DNA of 64,000 nt from Agarophyton chilense (lineage: Eukaryota; Rhodophyta; Florideophyceae; Gracilariales; Gracilariaceae): NCBI GenBank assembly GCA_030374765.1, contig JARGXX010000096.1:248001-312000 (forward strand), read 5' to 3'. Under the pieces are notes generated by a model. That model was given only the letters and a program-made list of their open reading frames with translations, ran no database searches and was not told where the DNA came from. Shown piece after piece: positions 57,103 through 64,000 of this stretch (position 1 is the stretch's first letter; the number at the start of each line of letters is the position of its first letter). The position numbers and the translations under genes were made by a program.

Positions 57103-59280
57103 TCACAGACAACACCGTGCAAAGCACGGATCGGAGCCGTTTCGATCGGCGATGTAGTCGTCTAGGGTTGGGGTGAAGCCGTCGACGACGCATGCGGAAT
57201 TGAGGAATGTGAGACGGGTTTGGCGGAGAGTGCGGGAGTCCTGGTTGAGAGCTAGTGTTGCGAATGTGAGTGTGACAAAGGAGGGGAGTGCGAAAGTTCC
57301 AATCTGTGAGATGATGGCGATAGTGTCTGGGGAGAAGAGGTCCTGAAGGGAGGAGATTGTTGAGTGGGGGTTTGCTCGAAGGAATTTGTGAGCGGTGATG
57401 AGATCGGAAAAGGAGGTGTGCTTTCCATCGCGGACGAAACCTGGTTTGCGGGCTTGGAAGGGAGGAGGAGGGGCATGGGAGGATGAGGTGACGGAAGGAT
57501 CAGGGGAGAGAGAAATCCAATTGTTGACGGCATCGGAGCGTTCGATGGCACGGACTGTTTCGTAGTGCGCAGTGAGTCTGTGCTTGGAGGTTCGGGAGTA
57601 ATGTGCTTTGAAGAGGGTATGGGCTTGTTCGAAGATACCTGCATCGTTGAAGTGGAGACTCCCAAAGCGTCGAATGTCGTCTACGATGTGATCGAGGAGG
57701 TGGAATTTGAGGGTGCCAAGGTTGGAGGTATGGTATGGACCGAGAACATCGACAGCTCTGTGCTTGAAGGAATGGATTTGGGAGGCGAGTTTGGCAAGAC
57801 GAGAAGTGGTCCATTCGGGGACGGAGTTGTAGCACATGGAGGTGAGGAGGAGGTCTGTGGACTTGAAGAAGACGGTTGTGATGGGAGCGGAATTGGCTTC
57901 GTCACAGCAGCGGTCGAAGAAGGCGCCGATGAAGGGGAAGACCATGTCGAGAGCGCGGTAGTCTTTTGCTTCTAGCATGCCGCGGACGCCGTCAGTTGTG
58001 AAGAAGCCGTTGAGGGACTGGTCGCTTTCGGAAGTAGAGAAGTCGATGTGGAGGCCGGTTGCTGGGGAATGATTTTCGATGGCGGTGAGGATGAAGTTGG
58101 AATGCTTGAGGATGGAGGTGCGGACGGAGTGGAAAGAACGGCGGGAGTTTGTGGAGCTGATGGTGGTGAAGAGGTGTTCTGATCTGAGACGTTCGATGGC
58201 GGCGAGCTTGATGAGTTTGGAAACGCCGAGGTGGAAGTTGTGGAGGGGTTCGAAGGGGAAGATGTTGTATGGGGTGAGGAGGGGGATGATGTTGAAAAGG
58301 GGGTAAGACTCGAAGGGGGAGGGGTATTTTGCGAGGGAGAGGGAGTGGAGTGCTTGGAGAGCTTGTTCCTTGAAGTTGCGCGAGACTCTTGGCTTGCGGG
58401 CGAGGAGAGCTGCTTCGGAGTCCTTGAGGAGGGAGAAGTGTTTGTTGCGAGCTGCAAGGGTGAGGGGAAGAGATCGAGGGGGATGGGCGTGAGAGTGTTG
58501 GTGGAGTTGTGAGCGAGGGACAGAGCATCTGTGGCAGGGGTGCTGGGGGCGGGTGCCGTGGGAGATGGCGAGCATATCCTTTGCCTCGGGAATGTCTGTG
58601 CAGTAGCTGGCGATGATGGGGTGGCATTGACGAAGAACGCCGTCTGCGTCGCGGAAGGGGAAACCGGGGATGGCGGAAGAGAAGAGAGGTTGAAGGAGGG
58701 AGGAGATGGTCTGCTGTATGAGTTCCATTTTTGTTTGGCGGGGTATGGAGGAGAAATGAGTGATGATATCTGCATCTGGAGAAGGAGTGATTGGGGTGAA
58801 GGAGGTGGGAAGATAGCCGAGGAGTGTGAGATTGTCGGAGATGTATTTGCCGCGAAAGGAGTCGAAGAAGTTGAGAAGGGTGATGTGGAGGGGGTAGGAG
58901 GTGATGGAAGAAGATTTGAGAGAGGTAGAGAACTTGTCGGAGTAGATTTGGACGAGGCCGATGAAGGAGTCGATACCGGTGGAGTGAGGGAGATGCCAGA
59001 CGATGTTATCTTTTGTGGACTGCATGATGGCGGTCTTGAGTGCGGGGACGACTTTTGAGCCGAGGGTGGCTGCCATGGGGTGTGCGAAGGCGGGGGAGCC
59101 GGAGGCGGATGTTTGGGAGATGGGGTGGAAAAAGGTGTTCTTGAAGTGTGCGAGGGCGAGCTGTTGTTTGAGGACATGGATTGCGTCTTTCTGGAAGAGG
59201 GTTGCGGAGAAGCGTTTGTGGGGATCGAAGATGGTGGAGGGGGCGAAACCAATGGACCTAAACTGCGGCGACAGAAAGAT
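57103..59280 (-). CDS. Plavaka-type transposase of element H
   Basis: An uninterrupted frame of more than 700 codons; from the ATG at 59076 it is 657 residues. Plavaka landmarks: QIYSDKFSTSL (Asp at residue 47), NFFDSFRGKYISDNLTLLGY, CHPIIASYCTDIPEAKDM (Asp 161), a zinc-like HPCHRCSVPRSQLH (Cys 181, Cys 184), FPFEPLHNFHLGVSKLI, LGPYHTSNLGTLKFHLLDHI, and GIFEQAHTLFKAHYSRTSKH. It would excise and reinsert the element. The frame is open upstream to 59280, and a good 3' splice site (tctttctgtcgccgcag) ends at about 59267, so an exon upstream is likely. The family is usually longer at the N-terminus. The last residues run into the repeat block gtgcaaagcacg. Confidence 0.85.
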   Translation of the reverse strand: MFLSPQFRSIGFAPSTIFDPHKRFSATLFQKDAIHVLKQQLALAHFKNTFFHPISQTSASGSPAFAHPMAATLGSKVVPALKTAIMQSTKDNIVWHLPHSTGIDSFIGLVQIYSDKFSTSLKSSSITSYPLHITLLNFFDSFRGKYISDNLTLLGYLPTSFTPITPSPDADIITHFSSIPRQTKMELIQQTISSLLQPLFSSAIPGFPFRDADGVLRQCHPIIASYCTDIPEAKDMLAISHGTRPQHPCHRCSVPRSQLHQHSHAHPPRSLPLTLAARNKHFSLLKDSEAALLARKPRVSRNFKEQALQALHSLSLAKYPSPFESYPLFNIIPLLTPYNIFPFEPLHNFHLGVSKLIKLAAIERLRSEHLFTTISSTNSRRSFHSVRTSILKHSNFILTAIENHSPATGLHIDFSTSESDQSLNGFFTTDGVRGMLEAKDYRALDMVFPFIGAFFDRCCDEANSAPITTVFFKSTDLLLTSMCYNSVPEWTTSRLAKLASQIHSFKHRAVDVLGPYHTSNLGTLKFHLLDHIVDDIRRFGSLHFNDAGIFEQAHTLFKAHYSRTSKHRLTAHYETVRAIERSDAVNNWISLSPDPSVTSSSHAPPPPFQARKPGFVRDGKHTSFSDLITAHKFLRANPHSTISSLQDLFSPDTIAIISQIGTFALPSFVTLTFATLALNQDSRTLRQTRLTFLNSACVVDGFTPTLDDYIADRNGSDPCFARCCL

Positions 59281-59281
59281 T
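59265..59281 (-). other. Probable 3' splice site of the transposase gene
   Basis: Minus strand tctttctgtcgccgcag, a pyrimidine-rich stretch ending in CAG, followed by open transposase coding sequence. A gtaaaac word at about 59288-59294 or a donor nearer the element end could supply the 5' splice site. Confidence 0.4.
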
Positions 59282-59458
59282 CACGCTAGTTTTACCTCCA
59301 TCAAAACTAGAAAAACTGCGGATATGTGCTAGTTTTCCTTCCCATACAAACTAGCACTAATGAACGAATGAAAATCTTTTCGGAAATTAACACCTCCAAA
59401 TTTGGATAAATTCACGGGTTTTTCGGTCATTTCAATTCGTCCTTTTTTGACCACTGAA
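59281..59458. other. Element H right subterminal region with ctagtt motifs
   Basis: Within 180 bases of the right end the word ctagtt or its complement occurs about five times, some as pairs facing each other (ctagttttcc...aaactagc). Two to three copies lie near the left end (52225-52290). Subterminal motifs of this kind are bound by the transposase in CACTA elements. A short ATG-started frame (MTEKPVNLSKFGG) could be the first exon. Confidence 0.55.
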
Positions 59459-59480
59459 CTAGCATTCCGAGAACACTGAC
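59459..59480 (-). repeat. Element H right terminal inverted repeat
   Basis: Read on the minus strand: gtcagtgttctcggaatgctag. It pairs with 52195-52216. Confidence 0.9.
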
Positions 59481-59684
59481 GAAGAGCTCGAAACAAGAGA
59501 AATACTCCTCCTGTCCGACATCAATCCATCGAACAACTTTCAACCTCTTCCACAACAACTTCTCCATCATCTAACTGTCCTTCTTGTCCGTCTTGTTCCT
59601 CTAGCGCTTTCTACGCCCTTTAGACCGATTCCGCCGCCCCGAAGCGTTCTACACCGCTTACAGCGAATAATATTTTGCACAACA
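59481..59684 (+). repeat. Element F, 3' LTR, second part
   Basis: Begins gaagagctcgaaac and aligns with 18936-19179, ending ttttgcacaaca. It continues the LTR broken off at 52193. Confidence 0.85.
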
Positions 59685-59928
59685 GCACCCTCCCTGGGAC
59701 ATGCACCTCTTGGCTACTGATTGCTGAGCAATACCAGAGCCAGCCACTTGGAAAGGCCTGCTGAAGCCGAAGGCCTTCCCGCTATTACTACATTACCGAT
59801 CAGTGTCAGAGCCCGTAAGGGAAGTAGGCAAGAGCAATAACTCTACCATTGCTTACTTGCAGTTGCCCTCCAAGTACAACTGCATACGAAGCATCGACCA
59901 CTTAGATGTCTGACAGTCCCTGGCCACA
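59685..59928 (+). repeat. Element A, 3' LTR, second part
   Basis: Aligns with about 3464-3714 (shared blocks cacctcttggctactgattg and gcatacgaagcatcga) and ends ggccaca. It closes the outermost element. Confidence 0.75.
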
Positions 59929-62440
59929 GGCTGTACAAACGCAGAGCTATCATGAGGGCCAAAAGCTTTGGGGTTACGTGTCCCTGTTATTTTCGGAGGG
60001 GGAGAGGCCGTCACAAAGAAAGAAGACAGGATTTTCGTTTTATAATGGAATTTTTCTGAAGGCGTACTTTGAGGCGTCGGTGGCCAAGAGAAATGGTTCA
60101 TATGCGTTGGCTTGAGTGAGATCGAGGGCGGAGGTAAGTGCCAATTTTATTGTTTTAACGACCGGCTGCTGCAAAGGCGTCCACTCAAAAGAATGGGACC
60201 GGTTGGAAGTCGAGCAAAGGTCTTAGAATGGCAGCGTAGCCGCAGACAATCCGTTGGTACAAGTTTGTGAGTACCAGGAATTGTCAGACATACTTCAAAG
60301 AGAACACCGTAGACTAATTTCTGAGTGAAACTAACAGGCAGTTCTGTGTCGATACTTCCTCTGCTTTTACGTTGCAGTCCATGAACTCCACTTCATGTAC
60401 GCCAAAAGCGCACTGTAACGGTCTGGCGTAGAAATGGAGTTCTCGGAGAGCTGAAAGATCCAAACAGAGATGGCGCTTGGGCTTTTCCAGTGACTTGGTG
60501 TAAACGGTAACTTGATCAAGGTAGAGCATGAGGTAATTTAGATTCAGTCTAAGTAGAGCCAAAGAGATCAACCTGGCAAACGCTACAGCTGCATTGTAGG
60601 GTTTTAAGAAAAACCCTGCCATTCGACGGAGCCAAATCGCGTTCTGATGGCAGTCTTGCGGAAATTTTTGTTCTTAATTCGAATCTGGTGAAAGGCGCCA
60701 ATCAGGCCAAGCTGTGAGAAGATTGTGAAGCCTGCGACTTGGTCCGAATCTTCATGGATCAAAGAGAGGAAAGCTGCGTCAGGAGTGTTTATGGTGTTGA
60801 GTGAAAGTAGATCCTATGCCATTCTGAGTTACCCGGACATCTTGCGGACGAAGAAGACCGCGGCTCCAAACGACGAAGATAAGGGTCGGGTGATCCATTT
60901 TTGAAGGAGCTCATCCAGTTTGTTCGAGGGTTGAATAAGCTCGTTGCTGGAAAGCCGAATATTGGGACGAACTCGTGAAATGTGGTCGTGGTTGAGGCTG
61001 ATTTTGAAGTTTAAGTCTCGTTGCGGTGGTAGTTGGGCCGATAGCTATTCTCTAAAAATATCCAAGAACTCGTTTATGATGGAAGCCAGCTCAGTGCGGC
61101 ATTTATCAGATGATAAAGGCTGAATGCTGACAGCTAGTAGTTCGATTTTACGCCTCTTGACGAGACGTAGCATTCTCTTGACCGTGATTGACGGCATCTT
61201 GGCGGTGCGGGAGGTTATTAAATGGACTGCTTGACTGCAGGCGAGGACCTTCAGAACAGAACCATCAGTGTCCCTAATGATCTGACTGTACGCCTTCCAA
61301 TGATTTCACTGACCAACTTCTCGGAGCCACTGTCGTCAGACGGTAATGATGTGAGGCCCATATTTCGAGTCATTCATGTCAATGAGGAAATTGGAGATGG
61401 GTAATGCTTGCTCTAGGGAAAGCAAGTGTGAGCTCGACTGGTGCAAGATCAGGGCAGTGTAGCTGTTGCCAAGTTTTGTGAAGGAGGAGGCTGAGAAGAA
61501 GAGTTCGAGGCCGCAGATGTGGGCGGCTTGGGCGGAGTTGAAGGAATGCAAGGCACCAGGATCAAATTTTATTGTGATTGGGTGCGCATTTAGGTACGCC
61601 GTGTACACCGTTTCTCCGGAGGGAGTTGCTTCGAGTTCGGATGGCCGAATTTGGACCCGATGGGGAGGTTCAGCGGCGGTATGAGTCATACTGAAGTGCG
61701 GCTTGACTAGTTTTTCGCCTGCTCACAAGGTCTTCGGAAGGTCCGTTCGGGAACTTTTGCCTGGCAAAGGTCTTTCGGGTCACTTAAGGAAGTACGGTTG
61801 CACTTCATGCCGCATTAATGTGACCGGTATATGCTGTTCTCCGTCACATTCCAGAATGCAACAGGGCTCATACATTTTGCCTTAGGACCCTTTTTAATAA
61901 AGTCTTGATCGATCAGGCGTTGTTAGAAAGACGTTTGTGATGAACGGTCCTCCTCTCGGGAACGGGGAGGCCAAGAATAGCCTGCATTGTTCGTTTTAGG
62001 ACCCGCAGCTCATATTACAGCTGAGGAAGCGTTCGTTGGTGTTTTTAGATGACCGATTGGCACGGCAAGCGACTGTCAGGGAAGTTTTTTAACTGATTAA
62101 GTCGGAAACTCGTTTGAAGAGACAACTGAAAAAGCATTTAGTCTTGCCACACCGAGGTCTAGCATATCTTCAAGATGTCTTCTACGCGAGAGATATGCAG
62201 CTTCGTATGTCCCTTGGATTAGCGGAAGCGGATGATAGATACAAAAGCAGATGCTTTTTCGTTTGACAGAACAAATTCGAGCATCATAGTTTCTTGAAGA
62301 TTGTCCTGTGCTTGGACCGGGATATTTTCCCATGCATATTGGATTCACCAGTCTTTGGTGGGGTCCCGGAGAAGGCAAGTAGCGATGCGCACTTCGCGCG
62401 ACAGGGTCAATCGGTCGAGACTTCTGACCCTGCACATAGG
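59929..62440 (-). mobile_element. Element J: Ty3/gypsy relic
   Basis: On the minus strand: a possible gag (62097-62435), protease (61336-61689, with IKFDPGALHSFNSAQ), reverse transcriptase (about 60314-60930, with PLSSSFGAAVFFVRKM, FTIFSQLGLIGAFHQIRIKN, LMLYLDQVTVYTKSLE, CAFGVHEVEFM) and the start of RNase H (59929-60110, with YEPFLLATDASKYAF). The RNase H is cut at the LTR end of element A. No LTR of its own was found. Fossil with many breaks. The missing half does not appear on the other side of element A, so there was a deletion. Confidence 0.75.
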
Positions 62441-62830
62441 AACTATAAAATACTGTACCTTGAGAGAGGTTCTTTCTTCAACGTTTCTATTAAACGTCGT
62501 TGTAACATTTGAGATTATCATTTGGAGCAATGATGTCGACCGTCCACGTTTGCGCTCATTCAAAGGAGCGGTGGCGGTTTGTCAGCTTTTTCTCGGTTGC
62601 GGTGGAACGACAGCTGTTGGTGGGGAGGAAACAGAGGTGTAGTGTACGTAAGAAATGAGGTGCGAGGTGGGGATGGGGTTGGGTGCGGGGAGGGGAGCGT
62701 GGAGGGGAACAGAACTTCTTCAGTGCGCGAAACCTGGATAAAGCCACCACCCTATTCCTCCTCAATGCCATCCACAGTTGGGAACTCGGACTTTTATCGT
62801 AGTCAGTACTTAGAAAACTATTAAAAAAAC
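62440..62830. other. No gene seen
   Basis: Short frames on both strands without family resemblance. A G-rich patch at 62650-62710 (ggggatggggttgggtgcgggg) could form a quadruplex. It may belong to the leader of element J. Confidence 0.3.
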
Positions 62831-63600
62831 TAGTTTCAGCGTTTTGCAGACCCGGACCTAGCCCACAGTTTTTTGAACTTCATAAAATCATAAACAAGAA
62901 AGGAATTTGAATAATGGCCAAAAAAAAAAACAAAGTTATGTCATTCAATACTTGGTCGTTTCACCTCTTTTCTCTACCACCTGAATACAACGCTCCTATA
63001 TAGAGCTGTAAGGTGAGTTAATAAATCCTTCGCTCAACTTATTCCAACATTTGACCACACATTCCGAAAGCGTCCCAACATCTTGGAATAGGCGCTGATT
63101 GGCGTAAATCCGGCGTGCTTAAACCCCCAAACGTTTTCCATAATGTTCAAGTCAGGTGAATTGGCCGGCCACCGTAAAACTTTAGCATTATGATCAACCA
63201 ACCACTTGGTAGTATACACTGAACGATATATAGAATCCCCGCCTTTCTGGATATTAAAACTTTCACCAATTGTTTCGCCTGCAAATGGTAACAGTTCTTT
63301 CTGCAACACCTAGCAGTACTTCATACAGTACATTTTACCGATGCAAACGACCAGAATAATTGAATCATAGGACGAACACGCACCGCGAAGCATCACAGAA
63401 TCCCCTCCATTCTGTCGCTTAGAAAGATTAATCTCTTTCTTCGTTTTACTGAGCTAATAATGAGCAAATTCATCTGGTCTATCTAGGTTTAATTTCTTTT
63501 TAACGGAAAAAATTGGTTTTCTCCATTTCTTCGTACAAAAAGTCATCTTCTCTCAAACACATAAGAAGGTCTGACATTTGAGGTTGTCAATATACTACAC
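62830..63600 (-). pseudogene. Tc1/mariner transposase relic
   Basis: The frame 63034-63309 reads KWLVDHNAKVLRWPANSPDL followed by NIMENVWG, the canonical end of the Tc1 DDE domain. Upstream on the same strand come KWRKPIFSVKKKLNLDRPD (family: FSDEKKFNLDGPD) and KRQNGGDSVMLRGACSSYDS. The first catalytic Asp is replaced (SVKKK in place of SDEKK), stops interrupt the frame near 63438 and 63311, and the N-terminal helix-turn-helix is missing. No terminal repeats were found. An old, dead copy. Confidence 0.85.
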
Positions 63601-64000
63601 TGACCCTGTAGGTGATGGATGCGAGAGATCATCGGCCATTCAGCTCCGGGCGAGCTACCATCTAGGTGTTGTCAACCACGTGTAGTGTTGACATGTACCT
63701 TCTGGTTGAGTAATTGGTAGTACTTGTAATTGTAATTATATCTATTTTAGTACAGTAGTGGAGTGGCCACCTGGCACTGTAGCCAGTGCTGGCCAGGTCT
63801 CTGACACTAGGTCATAGACCGTGCCTTGCTGGCACTTCCCGGGTGATCTAAGGAGTGCAGTCCACTGAATATAGGGAACTGCACCTCCCCCATCCTCGTC
63901 TGATAAAGACGGGCGTCACTTGGGTCACGACTATACCTTTTGGTTCAGTGTTTCTCAACTACCACACAAGCTTTCCCGCGCGTCGACGCCTACCATCGTT
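63600..64000. other. Right edge, no gene; possibly the start of an LTR
   Basis: No coding frame. The word tgttgtcaaccacgtg at about 63669 and tgttgacatgtacc at about 63690 look like copia LTR starts. The stretch also has a hairpin-prone block, ctggcactgtagccagtgctgg. Without a partner copy this stays open. Confidence 0.25.

Larger units (their letters stand above)
52194..59480 (-). mobile_element. Element H: Plavaka-type (CACTA group) DNA transposon
   Basis: H splits the right LTR of element F. Ends are inverted repeats of 22 bases with one mismatch (17 inner bases, tgttctcggaatgctag, perfect). The trinucleotide gaa stands on both sides, and the other LTR of F shows the undisturbed site tagaagagctcg, so gaa is the target duplication. 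Parts: a minus-strand transposase in the right quarter, and in the left 4.9 kb an array of palindromes, simple repeats, and repeated modules coding small basic proteins. Copies of the motif ctagtt lie just inside both ends. The intact ends and open transposase frame suggest a young copy. Confidence 0.88.
18717..59684 (+). mobile_element. Element F: old Ty1/copia retrotransposon with large insertions
   Basis: F reads on the plus strand. Parts: 5' LTR (18717-19179), leader, gag with zinc knuckle, protease, integrase (to about 23190), then, after the DIRS-like element E, the integrase tail, reverse transcriptase and RNase H (50100-51960), and a 3' LTR split by the DNA transposon H (51971-52193 and 59481-59684). 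The order integrase before reverse transcriptase is the copia order. LTR copies differ by roughly 18% by eye, so the element is old. It is a fossil with well over five breaks. A clean target duplication was not found. Confidence 0.85.
3254..59928 (+). mobile_element. Element A: old Ty3/gypsy retrotransposon, host of most of the window
   Basis: A is the outermost element of the nest and reads on the plus strand. Its parts are a 5' LTR (about 3254-3714), a gag split by the copia element L (3835-4030 and 10132-10475), an integrase tail with chromodomain-like end (17959-18470), and a 3' LTR split by the copia element F (about 18523-18716 and 59685-59928). Most of its pol is gone, probably in one deletion that also removed the 3' end of the inserted gypsy element B. 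The two LTRs are recognisable but strongly diverged, and no matching target duplication was found, so the left end may be truncated. It is a broken fossil and the oldest layer here. Confidence 0.75.

Noticed and set aside
57565-59332. Gly/Glu/Val-rich plus-strand frames and a Ser/Pro-rich minus-strand frame (57972-59252) over the transposase.
   Set aside because: They follow from the strong purine skew of the transposase region; only the frame 57103-59280 carries family motifs.
1-64000. Search for tRNA, rRNA, CRISPR arrays and bacterial operons.
   Set aside because: No cloverleaf with an anticodon, no rRNA core words and no evenly spaced repeat-spacer array; the palindrome array at 52510-53150 has non-unique, inverted spacers.

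Overview
This window is a stack of mobile elements from a eukaryotic genome. The signs are Ty1/copia and Ty3/gypsy retrotransposons (one with a canonical chromodomain), a tyrosine-recombinase (DIRS-like) retroelement, a Plavaka-type and a TNP2-type CACTA DNA transposon, and a Tc1/mariner relic. Base composition is moderate and most frames start without a bacterial-type ribosome binding site. I found no convincing host gene, rRNA, tRNA or CRISPR array. The mixture would fit a fungus, an oomycete or an alga; the sequence alone does not decide.

Layout. 1-3253: edge of a retroelement gag on the minus strand, non-coding AT-rich DNA, a 9-bp minisatellite and a possible LTR. About 3254-59928: one old gypsy element (A) that has been entered repeatedly. 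Inside A lie a very young, nearly whole copia element (L, 4031-10131, LTRs differing at about 5 of 666 positions, 5-bp TSD accgt), a 3'-truncated gypsy element (B, about 10476-17956) and an old copia element (F, 18717-59684). F was entered by a DIRS-like element (E, about 23190-50100) and, in its right LTR, by a Plavaka DNA transposon (H, 52194-59480). E in turn holds a gag-only LTR element (C, 23943-29819, TSD ccatt) and a chromodomain gypsy element (D, 32858-49591, TSD tcgtc). D is interrupted in gag by a TNP2-type CACTA transposon (G, about 35186-40810). 59929-62440: another gypsy relic (J). 62830-63600: a Tc1/mariner relic. 63600-64000: unassigned, possibly LTR.

The nesting gives a relative clock that agrees with LTR divergence judged by eye: A oldest, then F (about 18%), then C and D (about 12% each), and L youngest (under 1%).

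The most interesting biology is in three places. C and D share the layout of a sense gag (or gag-pol) facing a long antisense reading frame that lies next to the 3' LTR, and they share the same primer-binding site. The Plavaka element carries, beside its transposase, an array of a 12-bp palindrome set in long foldbacks and four related modules of small basic STPR-like proteins. Finally, the empty site for the Plavaka insertion can be read in the other LTR of the same host copia element.
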